Assembly: GCF_000719345.1 (NCBI RefSeq)
Contig: NZ_JOFX01000024.1
Coordinates: 149,857-213,856, forward strand
DNA length: 64,000 bases
DNA from: Streptomyces sp. NRRL F-2664
GTDB taxonomy: Bacteria; Actinomycetota; Actinomycetes; Streptomycetales; Streptomycetaceae
Direction of reading: 5' to 3'
Shown: in pieces, positions 54,619 to 63,918 of the stretch
Layout: every line of letters begins with the position of its first letter
Position numbering within the stretch: the first letter of the stretch is position 1
Translations under genes and position numbers: made by a program
The notes under the pieces: model-generated
The model's database searches: none
What the model was told of the DNA's origin: nothing
What the model saw: only the letters and a program-made list of their open reading frames with translations

Positions 54619-55281
54619 ATGCTGAACAAGTACGCGCGTGCATTCTTCACGCGTGTTCTCACGCCATTCGCCGCATTTCTGCTCCGGCGGGGGGTGAGCC
54701 CGGACGCGGTCACCCTGATCGGCACGGCCGGAGTGGTGGCGGGCGCGCTGGTCTTCTTCCCCCGCGGCGAGTTCTTCTGGGGCACCATCACCATCACCCT
54801 CTTCGTCTTCTCCGACCTCGTCGACGGCAACATGGCCCGACAGGCCGGGATCTCCAGCCGCTGGGGCGCCTTCCTCGACTCCACCCTCGACCGGGTGGCC
54901 GACGCGGCGATCTTCGGCGGCCTCGCCCTCTGGTACGCCGGCTCCGGCAGCGACAACGCGCTGTGCGCGGTGGCGATCTTCTGCCTGGCCAGCGGCCAGG
55001 TGGTGTCGTACACCAAGGCGCGCGGCGAGTCGATCGGACTGCCGGTGGCCGTCAACGGGCTCGTCGAGCGTGCGGAACGCCTGGTGATCTCGCTGGTCGC
55101 GGCCGGCCTGTCCGGGCTCCAGACCTTCGGCGTGCCGTCGTGGATCGGCGTCCTCCTGCCGATCGCCCTGTGGGTGGTCGCCGCGGGCTCGCTGGTCACG
55201 CTGATCCAGCGCGTGGTCACCGTACGGCGCGAGGCCGCAGAGGCCGACGCCGCCGCAGCCCCCGAGGGCGGCGCCGCCTGA
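54619..55281 (+). CDS. pgsA: CDP-alcohol phosphotransferase, probable phosphatidylinositol phosphate synthase
   Basis: Integral membrane enzyme that transfers a phosphatidyl group to inositol 1-phosphate, first step of phosphatidylinositol synthesis in actinobacteria. 220 residues, about six TM helices. The CDP-alcohol signature D-x2-DG-x2-AR-x8-G-x3-D-x3-D is complete in DLVDGNMARQAGISSRW followed by GAFLDSTLDR. The identity as PI(P) synthase rather than PG synthase is inferred from the adjacent patA and pimA. ATG 54619; stop overlaps the next start. Confidence 0.9.
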   Translation: MLNKYARAFFTRVLTPFAAFLLRRGVSPDAVTLIGTAGVVAGALVFFPRGEFFWGTITITLFVFSDLVDGNMARQAGISSRWGAFLDSTLDRVADAAIFGGLALWYAGSGSDNALCAVAIFCLASGQVVSYTKARGESIGLPVAVNGLVERAERLVISLVAAGLSGLQTFGVPSWIGVLLPIALWVVAAGSLVTLIQRVVTVRREAAEADAAAAPEGGAA

Positions 55282-56186
55282 TGGGTACCGCACAGGACAA
55301 ACTGGTCGACGGGCTGTACGGCCTCGGCTGGGCCGGGGTCAAGAAGCTGCCCGAGCCGGCCGCCGTGGCGCTGGGCCGGCGGATCGCCGACTTCGCGTGG
55401 AAGCGCCGCGGCAGGAGCGTGCTGCGGCTGGAGTCGAACCTGGCCCGCGTGGTCCCGGGCGCCGGCCCGGAACGGCTGCGCGAGCTCTCCAAGGCCGGCA
55501 TGCGCTCCTACATGCGGTACTGGATGGAGTCCTTCCGGCTGCCCACGATGGACCCGGAGCGGTTCGGCACCGACGTCGAGTTCCAGGACGAGCACATCCT
55601 GCGCGATGCCCTCGCCTCCGGGCGCGGGGTCGTGGTGGCCCTGCCGCACCTCGCCAACTGGGACCTGGCCGGCGCCTGGGCCATCGGCCACCTCGGGGTG
55701 CGGTTCACCACGGTCGCCGAGCGGCTGAAGCCCGAGTCCCTCTACGACCGCTTCGTGGCCTACCGGGAGAGCCTGGGTATGGAGGTCCTGCCGCACAGCG
55801 GCGGCGCCGCCTTCGGCATCCTGGCCCGGCGACTGCGCTCGGGCGGCCTGGTCTGCCTGGTGGCGGACCGCGATCTGTCGGCCTCCGGGGTCGAGGTCGA
55901 CTTCTTCGGCGCCAAGGCGCGCATGCCGGCCGGACCGGCCCTGCTGGCCCAGCAGACGGGCGCGGTGCTGATCCCGGCCACCCTGTACTACGGCGGGACG
56001 CCGAAGATGTACGGCCGGATACACCCCGAGGTGGCGGTCCCCGGGACCGGGACCCGGGCCGAGAAGACCATCGCCATGACCCAGGCGGTGGCGGACGCCT
56101 TCGCGTGGGGCATCGCCGAGCACCCGGAGGACTGGCACATGCTGCAGCGGCTCTGGCTGGACGACCTGGAGGAGCGCACGCCGTGA
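55281..56186 (+). CDS. Phosphatidylinositol mannoside acyltransferase
   Basis: Acylates the mannose of phosphatidylinositol mannosides (PatA-type, LpxL/HtrB fold), 301 residues, membrane-associated. Catalytic HX4D-like motif ALPHLANWDLAGAWA, CLVADRDLSASGVEVDFFG and the ARMPAGPALLAQQTGAVL stretch match the family. The TGATG overlap with pgsA and the GTGA overlap with pimA make a fully coupled three-gene unit. An alternative would be a lipid A-like lauroyl transferase, but Gram-positive context and neighbours rule for PatA. Confidence 0.9.
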   Translation: MGTAQDKLVDGLYGLGWAGVKKLPEPAAVALGRRIADFAWKRRGRSVLRLESNLARVVPGAGPERLRELSKAGMRSYMRYWMESFRLPTMDPERFGTDVEFQDEHILRDALASGRGVVVALPHLANWDLAGAWAIGHLGVRFTTVAERLKPESLYDRFVAYRESLGMEVLPHSGGAAFGILARRLRSGGLVCLVADRDLSASGVEVDFFGAKARMPAGPALLAQQTGAVLIPATLYYGGTPKMYGRIHPEVAVPGTGTRAEKTIAMTQAVADAFAWGIAEHPEDWHMLQRLWLDDLEERTP

Positions 56187-57355
56187 AGATCGGCATCGTG
56201 TGCCCGTACTCGTGGGACGTGCCGGGCGGCGTCCAGTTCCACATCCGCGACCTCGCCGAGCACCTGATCGGGCTCGGCCACGACGTGTCGGTGCTGGCCC
56301 CGGCCGACGACGAGACCCCGCTGCCGCCGTACGTGGTCTCCGCGGGGCGGGCCGTCCCGGTCCCGTACAACGGCTCCGTGGCCCGGCTGAACTTCGGCTT
56401 CCTGTCGGCGGCCCGGGTGCGGCGCTGGCTGCACGAAGGCACCTTCGACGTGATCCACATCCACGAGCCGGCCTCGCCCTCGCTGGGACTGCTGTCCTGC
56501 TGGGCCGCCCAGGGGCCGATCGTGGCCACCTTCCACACCTCCAACCCGCGCTCCCGGGCGATGATCGCCGCGTACCCGATCCTGCAGCCCGCGCTGGAGA
56601 AGATCAGCGCGCGCATCGCGGTGAGCGAGTACGCGCGGCGCACGCTGGTGGAGCACCTGGGCGGGGACGCGGTGGTGATCCCGAACGGCGTCGACGTGGA
56701 CTTCTTCGCGAAGGCCGAGCCGAAGGCCGAGTGGCGCGGGCAGACGCTCGGCTTCATCGGCCGCATCGACGAGCCGCGCAAGGGCCTGCCGGTGCTCATG
56801 GCGGCCTTCCCCAAGATCGTCGAGGCCTGCCCGGACGTACGGCTGCTGGTCGCGGGTCGCGGTGACGAGGAGGAGGCGGTGGCGACGCTGCCCGCTGGGA
56901 TCCGCTCGCGGGTGGAGTTCCTCGGGATGGTCTCGGACGAGGACAAGGCGCGGCTGCTGCGCAGCGTCGACGTGTACGTGGCACCGAACACCGGCGGCGA
57001 GAGCTTCGGCATCATCCTGGTCGAGGCGCTGTCGGCGGGCGCGCCGGTGCTGGCCTCGGACCTGGACGCCTTCGCGCAGGTCCTCGACCAGGGCGGGGCC
57101 GGCGACCTCTTCGCCAACGAGAACGCCGACGCCCTGGCGGCGGGCGCGATCACCCTGCTCCGGGACCCGGCCCGCCGGGCCGCGCTCAGCGAACGGGGCT
57201 CGGCGCACGTGCGGCGCTTCGACTGGTCCACGGTCGGCGCGGACATCCTGGCGGTCTACGAGACGGTCACGGACGGCGCGGCGGCCGTCGGCGCCGACGA
57301 ACGCGTCTCCCTGCGCACCCGCCTCGGCTTCTCGAAGGACCCGACGGCCCTCTGA
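56183..57355 (+). CDS. pimA: Phosphatidylinositol alpha-mannosyltransferase
   Basis: GT4-family, GT-B fold enzyme adding the first mannose from GDP-mannose to phosphatidylinositol on the inner leaflet. 390 residues. N-terminal CPYSWDVPGGVQFHIRDLAE (PimA-specific), FHTSNPRSRAM, and donor-binding GFIGRIDEPRKGLPVL with the EX7E motif in GGESFGIILVEAL. GTG start overlaps the patA stop. In mycobacteria pimA stands at the same place in the order. Confidence 0.94.
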   Translation: MKIGIVCPYSWDVPGGVQFHIRDLAEHLIGLGHDVSVLAPADDETPLPPYVVSAGRAVPVPYNGSVARLNFGFLSAARVRRWLHEGTFDVIHIHEPASPSLGLLSCWAAQGPIVATFHTSNPRSRAMIAAYPILQPALEKISARIAVSEYARRTLVEHLGGDAVVIPNGVDVDFFAKAEPKAEWRGQTLGFIGRIDEPRKGLPVLMAAFPKIVEACPDVRLLVAGRGDEEEAVATLPAGIRSRVEFLGMVSDEDKARLLRSVDVYVAPNTGGESFGIILVEALSAGAPVLASDLDAFAQVLDQGGAGDLFANENADALAAGAITLLRDPARRAALSERGSAHVRRFDWSTVGADILAVYETVTDGAAAVGADERVSLRTRLGFSKDPTAL

Positions 57356-57609
57356 CCTGCCGCACCGCCCCCCGGCCTGGCCGCGGGGGGCGGGCACCGA
57401 CAGCCTGACCGGCCCGCGCCGACGGTCCGCCCCGGCTGCCGCCGAGTGCGACGAAGTGGTCCGCGGTACGGCGCCCCGCGTCTCGTCGGTACGGCGCCAC
57501 GGGTCTCGCTTCCCCCGGGTCGTCGCCGATCGTGCACCGTTCGGGCCCGGCCCCACCCGGACAGGCCCGATGGGAGCCCCGCGCTCCCGGAGCGGTAGGG
57601 TCGCGCAGC

Positions 57610-58152
57610 GTGATCGAAACCCTTGTCTGGATCGCCCTGGCGCTCGCCGTCATCGGCGTCTACCTCAGCTGGACCGCCGGCCGGCTGGACCGGCTGCACT
57701 CGCGGATGGACGCCGCGCGGGCCGCGCTGGACGCGCAGCTGGTCCGCCGGGCCTCCGTGGCGCTGGAGGTGGCCACCTCCGGAGCGCTCGACCCGGCCTC
57801 CTCGCTCGTGCTGTACGAGGCCGCGCACGCCGCCCGGCAGGCCGAGGAGGACCACCGCGAGGTCGCCGAGAGCGAGCTGAGCCAGGCGCTGCGGGCCGTC
57901 TTCGCCGACGCCGACCAGGTCGAGGCGCTGAAGGCGGCCCCCGGCGGGGCGCAGGCGACCGAGGAGCTGGCGGCCGCCGTCCGCCGGGTACCCATGGCGC
58001 GGCGGTTCCACAACGACGCCGTCCGGGCCGCCCGGGCGCTGCGTCGCCACCGCAAGGTCCGCTGGTTCCGCCTGGCCGGCCGTGCGCCGTTCCCGCTGGC
58101 CTTCGAGATGGACGACGAGCCCCCGGCGTACCTCGCGGACCGCCCGGCCTGA
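57610..58152 (+). CDS. Membrane-anchored helical protein, LemA-like N terminus
   Basis: 180 residues: a TM helix at residues 3-20 (TLVWIALALAVIGVYLSW) followed by long Arg/Ala/Glu-rich helices (RLDRLHSRMDAARAALDAQL, VALEVATSGALDPASSLVLY). Resembles LemA-type or the membrane part of actinobacterial Nudix-associated proteins; in mycobacteria a membrane-Nudix protein occupies this slot (from memory). No Nudix box is seen here. GTG 57610 follows TAGGGT (57596-57601) by eight bases, leaderless. Confidence 0.75.
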   Translation: MIETLVWIALALAVIGVYLSWTAGRLDRLHSRMDAARAALDAQLVRRASVALEVATSGALDPASSLVLYEAAHAARQAEEDHREVAESELSQALRAVFADADQVEALKAAPGGAQATEELAAAVRRVPMARRFHNDAVRAARALRRHRKVRWFRLAGRAPFPLAFEMDDEPPAYLADRPA

Positions 58153-58191
58153 CCGGCAGGACGCCGCCAGGGCCACCAGGGACAAATGAAA

Positions 58192-58244
58192 GAGCCACTG
58201 GCTCCATATTGGCCCTTGTAGTGGACTGATGCTTTGGGGATGCT
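58192..58244 (+). promoter_or_regulatory. pdxST promoter with upstream palindrome
   Basis: GAGCCA-C-TGGCTC (58192-58204) is a perfect inverted repeat directly before a promoter TTGTAG (58216-58221), 17 bases, GATGCT (58239-58244). This layout fits an activator or repressor of the PdxR/MocR kind. The pdxS start is 44 bases further on. Confidence 0.5.
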
Positions 58245-58287
58245 CGGCTGGAGCATTACCCGTCTTCCTTTCGAGTGAGGTCAATCC

Positions 58288-59205
58288 GTGAGCACGCTTC
58301 CCACCTCCCCCCAGTCGGCCGAGTCGGCGATCGGCACCTCGCGCGTGAAGCGCGGCATGGCCGAGCAGCTCAAGGGCGGCGTGATCATGGACGTGGTCAA
58401 CGCCGAGCAGGCGAAGATCGCCGAGGACGCCGGCGCCGTGGCCGTCATGGCCCTGGAGCGGGTCCCCGCCGACATCCGCAAGGACGGCGGCGTCGCCCGC
58501 ATGTCCGACCCCAACATGATCGAGGAGATCATCGAGGCGGTCTCCATCCCCGTCATGGCCAAGTCCCGCATCGGCCACTTCGTCGAGGCCCAGGTCCTGC
58601 AGTCCCTCGGCGTCGACTACATCGACGAGTCCGAGGTCCTGACCCCGGCCGACGAGGTCAACCACTCCGACAAGTGGGCGTTCACCACCCCCTTCGTCTG
58701 CGGCGCCACCAACCTCGGTGAGGCCCTGCGCCGCATCGCCGAGGGTGCGGCCATGATCCGCTCGAAGGGCGAGGCCGGCACCGGCAACGTCGTCGAGGCC
58801 GTCCGCCACCTGCGCCAGATCAAGAACGAGATCGCCAAGCTGCGCGGCTTCGACAACAACGAGCTGTACGCCGCCGCCAAGGAGCTGCGTGCCCCGTACG
58901 AGCTCGTCAAGGAGGTCGCCGAGCTCGGCAAGCTCCCCGTGGTGCTGTTCTCCGCCGGTGGCGTCGCCACCCCGGCCGACGCGGCGCTGATGCGCCAGCT
59001 CGGCGCCGAGGGCGTCTTCGTCGGCTCCGGCATCTTCAAGTCGGGCGACCCGGCCAAGCGCGCCGCCGCCATCGTGAAGGCCACCACCTTCTTCGACGAC
59101 CCCAAGATCATCGCGGACGCCTCCCGCAACCTGGGCGAGGCCATGGTCGGCATCAACTGCGACACCCTCCCCGAGGCCGAGCGCTACGCCAACCGCGGCT
59201 GGTAG
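58288..59205 (+). CDS. pdxS: Pyridoxal 5'-phosphate synthase, synthase subunit
   Basis: TIM-barrel subunit making PLP from ribose 5-phosphate, glyceraldehyde 3-phosphate and ammonia supplied by PdxT; forms a dodecamer. 305 residues. [17 protein letters not shown], the active-site lysines in VMAKSRIGH and [11 protein letters not shown], and [14 protein letters not shown] are hallmarks. GTG 58288 with GTGAGG upstream. Seven bases from pdxT. Confidence 0.97.
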   Translation: MSTLPTSPQSAESAIGTSRVKRGMAEQLKGGVIMDVVNAEQAKIAEDAGAVAVMALERVPADIRKDGGVARMSDPNMIEEIIEAVSIPVMAKSRIGHFVEAQVLQSLGVDYIDESEVLTPADEVNHSDKWAFTTPFVCGATNLGEALRRIAEGAAMIRSKGEAGTGNVVEAVRHLRQIKNEIAKLRGFDNNELYAAAKELRAPYELVKEVAELGKLPVVLFSAGGVATPADAALMRQLGAEGVFVGSGIFKSGDPAKRAAAIVKATTFFDDPKIIADASRNLGEAMVGINCDTLPEAERYANRGW

Positions 59206-59212
59206 TACCGAC

Positions 59213-59806
59213 ATGACGAACACCCCCGTGATCGGTGTCCTGGCCCTCCAGGGCGACGTACGGGAGCACCTGATCGCCCTGGCCGCGGCGGACGCCGTGG
59301 CCAGGCCGGTCCGGCGCCCCGACGAGCTCGCCGAGGTGGACGCCCTGGTGATCCCCGGTGGCGAGTCCACGACGATGTCGAAGCTCGCCGTGCTCTTCGG
59401 CATGCTGGAGCCGCTGCGCGAGCGCGTCGCCGCGGGCATGCCCGTGTACGGCACCTGCGCCGGCATGATCATGCTCGCGGACAAGCTCCTCGACGGCCGT
59501 GAGGACCAGGAGACCCTGGGCGGCATCGACATGATCGTGCGCCGCAACGCCTTCGGCCGCCAGAACGAGTCCTTCGAGGCGAAGATCGACTTCGCCGGCA
59601 TCGAGGGCGGCCCCGTCGAGGGCGTCTTCATCCGCGCCCCGTGGGTCGAGTCCGTCGGCGGCGCCGCCGAGGTGCTCGCCACCTACGACGGCCACACGGT
59701 CGCCGTGCGCCAGGGCAACGTCCTGGCCACCTCGTTCCACCCCGAACTGACCGGCGACGACCGCGTCCACGCCTACTTCGTCGAGATGGTGCGCGCGGGG
59801 CTGTGA
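59213..59806 (+). CDS. pdxT: Pyridoxal 5'-phosphate synthase, glutaminase subunit
   Basis: Class I amidotransferase feeding ammonia to PdxS, 197 residues. [10 protein letters not shown], the nucleophile in [12 protein letters not shown] (Cys about residue 82) and [14 protein letters not shown] (His/Glu of the triad) are all present. Follows pdxS closely; the two are co-transcribed. Confidence 0.97.
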   Translation: MTNTPVIGVLALQGDVREHLIALAAADAVARPVRRPDELAEVDALVIPGGESTTMSKLAVLFGMLEPLRERVAAGMPVYGTCAGMIMLADKLLDGREDQETLGGIDMIVRRNAFGRQNESFEAKIDFAGIEGGPVEGVFIRAPWVESVGGAAEVLATYDGHTVAVRQGNVLATSFHPELTGDDRVHAYFVEMVRAGL

Positions 59807-59863
59807 CGAGGTCCCGGTAGGATCGGGGACGAACACTGTTGGTGACGCGAAGGAGACAGGCGG

Positions 59864-60616
59864 ATGTCCGGCCACTCTAAATGGGCTACGACGAAGCACA
59901 AGAAGGCCGTGATCGATGCCAAGCGCGGCAAGCTCTTCGCGAAGCTGATCAAGAACATCGAGGTCGCGGCGCGCATGGGCGGTGCCGACATCGACGGCAA
60001 CCCGACGCTCTTCGACGCGGTCCAGAAGGCCAAGAAGCAGTCGGTCCCGAACAAGAACATCGACTCGGCGGTCAAGCGCGGCGGCGGCCTGGAGGCCGGC
60101 GGCGCCGACTACGAGACGATCATGTACGAGGGCTACGGTCCCAACGGTGTCGCGGTGCTCATCGAGTGCCTCACCGACAACCGCAACCGCGCCGCCTCCG
60201 ACGTCCGCGTCGCCATGACCCGCAACGGCGGTTCGATGGCCGACCCGGGCTCGGTCTCGTACCTGTTCAACCGCAAGGGCGTCATCATCCTGCCCAAGGC
60301 CGAGCTGTCCGAGGACGACGTCCTCGGCGCGGTGCTGGAGGCCGGTGCCGAAGAGGTCAACGACAACGGCGACACCTTCGAGATCATCAGTGAGGCCACC
60401 GACCTGGTCGCGGTCCGCACCGCGCTCCAGGAAGCCGGCATCGACTACGACTCGGCGGACTCCAGCTTCGTCCCGACCATGCAGGTCGAGCTCGACGAAG
60501 AGGGCGCCCGCAAGATCTTCAAGCTGATCGACGCGCTGGAGGACAGCGACGACGTCCAGAACGTCTTCGCGAACTTCGACGTCTCGGACGAGGTCATGGA
60601 GAAGGTCGACGCGTAA
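59864..60616 (+). CDS. YebC/PmpR-family protein
   Basis: A 250-residue member of the YebC family (variously described as transcription factors or ribosome-associated translation factors). [40 protein letters not shown] and the acidic C-terminal domain [18 protein letters not shown] match fully. AGGAGACAGG upstream of ATG. Ends before a strong terminator, so it is probably a separate unit from ruvCAB. Conserved neighbour of ruvC in many actinobacteria. Confidence 0.96.
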   Translation: MSGHSKWATTKHKKAVIDAKRGKLFAKLIKNIEVAARMGGADIDGNPTLFDAVQKAKKQSVPNKNIDSAVKRGGGLEAGGADYETIMYEGYGPNGVAVLIECLTDNRNRAASDVRVAMTRNGGSMADPGSVSYLFNRKGVIILPKAELSEDDVLGAVLEAGAEEVNDNGDTFEIISEATDLVAVRTALQEAGIDYDSADSSFVPTMQVELDEEGARKIFKLIDALEDSDDVQNVFANFDVSDEVMEKVDA

Positions 60617-60640
60617 CGCCGCAGCGGGCGGAGCGCAACC

Positions 60641-60674
60641 GGCGGGCCGACAGGACACACCCTGTCGGCCCGCC
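60641..60674 (+). terminator. Terminator after the YebC gene
   Basis: GGCGGGCCGACAGG (60641-60654) with CCTGTCGGCCCGCC (60661-60674), 14 bp perfect stem, six-base loop ACACAC, 25 bases after the stop. Confidence 0.85.
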
Positions 60675-60820
60675 GTCGCATTGTCAGTGCGGGCGGATAG
60701 CCTGACGGCGTCAATCGGGTGTGCGCCCGTCTTCGGACCGCAACCCTCAACGGAGCAGCCACGACGGTGCTCAGCCACCACCGCGCGCGCGGCGGAGGTT
60801 CAGCCGCAGAAGGGGGCGCG

Positions 60821-61351
60821 GTGCGGGTACTGGGCGTGGACCCCGGGCTGACCCGGTGCGGTGTCGGCGTCGTCGAGGGCGTCGCCGGCCGCCCCCTCAC
60901 CATGCTCGGGGTGGGGGTCGTGCGGACGCCCGCGGACGCGGAGCTCGGCCACCGGCTCGTCGCCGTCGAACGGGGCATCGAGGAGTGGCTCGACACGCAC
61001 CGGCCCGAGATCGTCGCCGTGGAGCGGGTCTTCAGCCAGCACAACGTCAGCACGGTGATGGGCACCGCCCAGGCCAGCGCCGTCGCCATGCTGTGCGCCG
61101 CACGCCGCGGGATACCGGTCGCCCTGCACACCCCGAGCGAGGTCAAGGCCGCCGTCACCGGCAGCGGCCGGGCCGACAAGGCCCAAGTGGGCGCCATGGT
61201 CACCCGGCTGCTGCGGCTCGCCGAGCCGCCGAAACCGGCCGACGCCGCCGACGCCCTCGCCCTGGCCATCTGCCACATCTGGCGGGCCCCCGCCCAGAAC
61301 CGCCTCCAGCAGGCGGTAGCCCAGCACGCCTCGAAAGGCCGTACCCGATGA
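60821..61351 (+). CDS. ruvC: Crossover junction endodeoxyribonuclease RuvC
   Basis: Holliday-junction resolvase, 176 residues. [12 protein letters not shown] (first catalytic Asp), [11 protein letters not shown] (Glu), and [15 protein letters not shown] (last two Asp) preserve the four acidic residues. GTG 60821 is chosen because RVLGVDPG is the normal N terminus and AAGGGGG lies upstream; the frame is open to 60719. ATGA overlap with ruvA. I saw no SOS-type LexA box before it. Confidence 0.95.
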   Translation: MRVLGVDPGLTRCGVGVVEGVAGRPLTMLGVGVVRTPADAELGHRLVAVERGIEEWLDTHRPEIVAVERVFSQHNVSTVMGTAQASAVAMLCAARRGIPVALHTPSEVKAAVTGSGRADKAQVGAMVTRLLRLAEPPKPADAADALALAICHIWRAPAQNRLQQAVAQHASKGRTR

Positions 61352-61971
61352 TCGCCTTCGTCAGCGGCGCGGTCGCCGCGCTCACCCCCACCCTTGCCGT
61401 GATCGAGGTCGGCGGCGTGGGCATGGCCGTGCACTGCACGCCGAACACCATCGCCGGCCTGCGCACGGGCGAGCAGGCCCGGCTGGCCACCTCCCTGGTC
61501 GTCCGGGAGGACTCGCTGACCCTGTACGGCTTCGCCGACGACGACGAGCGCCAGGTCTTCGAGCTCCTGCAGACCGCCAGCGGTGTCGGTCCGCGCGTGG
61601 CGCAGGCGATGCTCGGCGTGCACACGCCGGACGCCCTGCGCACCGCCTTCGCCGCGGGCGACGCGAAGGCGCTGACCGCGGTGCCCGGCATCGGCCCGAA
61701 GGGCGCCCAGAAACTCCTGCTGGAACTGAAGGGCAAGCTCGGCGCCCCCACCCCGGTGGTGGGCGCCCAGCGCGCGGTCGCCTCGGCGCCCGCGCCCTGG
61801 ACCGAGCAGCTCGCCGCCGCCCTGATCGGCCTGGGCTACGCGTCGCGCGAGGCGGAGGAGGCGGTCGTGGCGGTGACCCCGCAGGCCGAGGAGGCCATCG
61901 CCGCCGGCGGCGCCGCCCCGGTGCCGCAGCTGCTGCGGGCCGCCCTGCAGTCCCTGAACCGGGCCCGCTGA
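61348..61971 (+). CDS. ruvA: Holliday junction DNA helicase subunit RuvA
   Basis: Tetrameric junction-binding protein, 207 residues. Domain I ([20 protein letters not shown]), two HhH motifs ([18 protein letters not shown] and [19 protein letters not shown]) and C-terminal domain III that touches RuvB. Overlaps ruvC by four bases; ruvB is 102 bases on. Confidence 0.96.
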   Translation: MIAFVSGAVAALTPTLAVIEVGGVGMAVHCTPNTIAGLRTGEQARLATSLVVREDSLTLYGFADDDERQVFELLQTASGVGPRVAQAMLGVHTPDALRTAFAAGDAKALTAVPGIGPKGAQKLLLELKGKLGAPTPVVGAQRAVASAPAPWTEQLAAALIGLGYASREAEEAVVAVTPQAEEAIAAGGAAPVPQLLRAALQSLNRAR

Positions 61972-62073
61972 CGCCGCCGCGCAGGCCCGGCCGTCCCCGC
62001 CCGCCCCCGACCGTACGGCCGCGGCGGGGCCCGCACCGACCACAGCAACGAAGCAGAAGGCAGACTGAACACC

Positions 62074-63135
62074 GTGAACTGGGACGACGAGAGCGACGAC
62101 CGGATCGTGGCGGCCGCCGCCGACGGGGAGGACACCGCCGTCGAGGCGGCCCTGCGCCCCAAGGACCTCGGGGAGTTCGTCGGCCAGGAGAAGGTCCGCC
62201 AGCAGCTGGACCTGGTTCTGAAGGCGGCCCGGCAGCGCGGGGCCACGGCGGACCACGTCCTGCTGTCCGGCGCGCCCGGCCTCGGCAAGACCACCCTCTC
62301 CATGATCATCGCGGCCGAGATGGGGGCGCCCATCCGGATCACCTCCGGCCCCGCCATCCAGCACGCCGGCGACCTCGCCGCCATCCTCTCCTCCCTCCAG
62401 GAGGGCGAGGTCCTCTTCCTCGACGAGATCCACCGCATGTCCCGGCCCGCCGAGGAGATGCTCTACATGGCCATGGAGGACTTCCGCGTCGACGTGATCG
62501 TCGGCAAGGGCCCCGGGGCCACCGCCATCCCCCTGGAGCTGCCGCCCTTCACCCTGGTCGGCGCCACCACCCGGGCCGGGCTGCTGCCCCCGCCGCTGCG
62601 GGACCGTTTCGGCTTCACGGGACACATGGAGTTCTACGCCCCCGAGGAACTGGAGCGCGTCGTCCACCGCTCCGCCCGCCTCCTCGACGTGGAGATCGAC
62701 ACCGACGGCGCCGCCGAGATCGCCGGCCGCTCCCGCGGCACCCCCCGCATCGCCAACCGCCTGCTGCGCCGCGTGCGCGACTACGCCCAGGTACGGGCCG
62801 ACGGGGTGATCAACCGCGAGGTGGCCGCCACCGCCCTCCAGGTGTACGAGGTCGACGCCCGTGGGCTCGACCGACTCGATCGAGCCGTTCTGGAGGCACT
62901 GCTGAAGCTGTTCGGCGGCGGGCCGGTCGGGCTGTCGACCCTCGCGGTGGCGGTGGGGGAGGAGCGGGAGACCGTCGAGGAGGTCGCGGAACCGTTCCTG
63001 GTCCGCGAGGGCCTGCTCGCCCGCACCCCCAGGGGGCGGGTCGCGACCCCCGCCGCATGGGCTCACCTGGGGCTTGTCGCACCCCAGCACGGCGGAAGCG
63101 GATCAACGGGGCAACAGGGCCTGTTCGGGGCCTGA
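62074..63135 (+). CDS. ruvB: Holliday junction branch migration ATPase RuvB
   Basis: AAA+ ring motor, 353 residues. N-terminal [20 protein letters not shown], Walker [12 protein letters not shown], Walker [10 protein letters not shown], sensor 1 [11 protein letters not shown], arginine finger region [10 protein letters not shown] and winged-helix C terminus ([15 protein letters not shown]). GTG start. Confidence 0.97.
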   Translation: MNWDDESDDRIVAAAADGEDTAVEAALRPKDLGEFVGQEKVRQQLDLVLKAARQRGATADHVLLSGAPGLGKTTLSMIIAAEMGAPIRITSGPAIQHAGDLAAILSSLQEGEVLFLDEIHRMSRPAEEMLYMAMEDFRVDVIVGKGPGATAIPLELPPFTLVGATTRAGLLPPPLRDRFGFTGHMEFYAPEELERVVHRSARLLDVEIDTDGAAEIAGRSRGTPRIANRLLRRVRDYAQVRADGVINREVAATALQVYEVDARGLDRLDRAVLEALLKLFGGGPVGLSTLAVAVGEERETVEEVAEPFLVREGLLARTPRGRVATPAAWAHLGLVAPQHGGSGSTGQQGLFGA

Positions 63136-63206
63136 CGGCGCGGAGGTTCGCGCCCCCAGGAACTGCGGTGCCATGCTGGGCGTTGTTCCATCGGTGCGGA
63201 CTCGCC

Positions 63207-63239
63207 TAGACTCCGCCGATGCCGACCCTTCGGGTCGGC
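63207..63239 (+). promoter_or_regulatory. yajC promoter element and 5' hairpin
   Basis: TAGACT (63207-63212), a -10 hexamer, is followed nine bases later by GCCGACCC-TTC-GGGTCGGC (63221-63239), a hairpin that would cap the mRNA 5' end, 61 bases before yajC. Confidence 0.5.
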
Positions 63240-63300
63240 GTGCCCACCCCCGTAGAAAAGGCCGCCGTCCGCGTGCGGTCGTGCGAAGGATTTCCGTCCC

Positions 63301-63765
63301 GTGAATCTCGTGACACTCCTCCCGTTCATCGCGATCATCGCGGCGATGTTCCTGATGACCCGCTCCGCGAAGAAGAAGCAGCAGCAGGCCGCGCAGATGC
63401 GCGACCAGATGACGCCCGGTACGGGCGTCCGCACCGTTGGCGGCATGTACGCCACGGTGAAGGAGATCGGCGACGACACGGTCACCCTCGAGGTGGCTCC
63501 CGGCGTCCACGCGATCTACGCGAAGAACGCCGTCGGCGCCGTCCTGGAGGACGCGGAGTACAACCGCATCGTCCACGGCATCGACGACGTGACGACCGAC
63601 ACGCCCGCCGTCCCCGACGACGCGTCCTCCCTCACCGAGGCCCCGAAGACGGACCTCGGCAAGGGCAGGGACGAGACGCCGAAGCTGGACCTGGGCAAGA
63701 AGGACGAGCCCAAGGGCGACGAGCCCGAGACCGGCAAGAACGACGGCGAGGCCGGCGCGAAGTAG
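63301..63765 (+). CDS. yajC: Preprotein translocase accessory subunit YajC
   Basis: Single-pass membrane protein working with SecDF, 154 residues. TM helix at about 3-20 (LVTLLPFIAIIAAMFLMTR), then RSAKKKQQQAAQMRDQMTPG and VRTVGGMYATVKEIGDDTVT, the YajC core. The C-terminal 60 residues are an extended charged tail with repeats PKTDLGK and PKLDLGK, longer than in E. coli. GTG start. secD follows. Confidence 0.95.
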   Translation: MNLVTLLPFIAIIAAMFLMTRSAKKKQQQAAQMRDQMTPGTGVRTVGGMYATVKEIGDDTVTLEVAPGVHAIYAKNAVGAVLEDAEYNRIVHGIDDVTTDTPAVPDDASSLTEAPKTDLGKGRDETPKLDLGKKDEPKGDEPETGKNDGEAGAK

Positions 63766-63918
63766 CGCGCGGCCGGGGACCGTGCGGGCGCCTGACCGGC
63801 GGCCGGCACGGTCCCCGTCAGTCACACTTCTGCGGGGGGCAGGGGTCCCCACCACACATTTCGTGGCCGTCCGCGCGCTGACCCGGCGCGGGACGGTTGG
63901 ACAGGGAGAAACGACAAG

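Noticed and set aside
60675..60820. LexA (SOS) operator before ruvC
   Set aside because: No GAAC-N4-GTTC-type site found in the gap.
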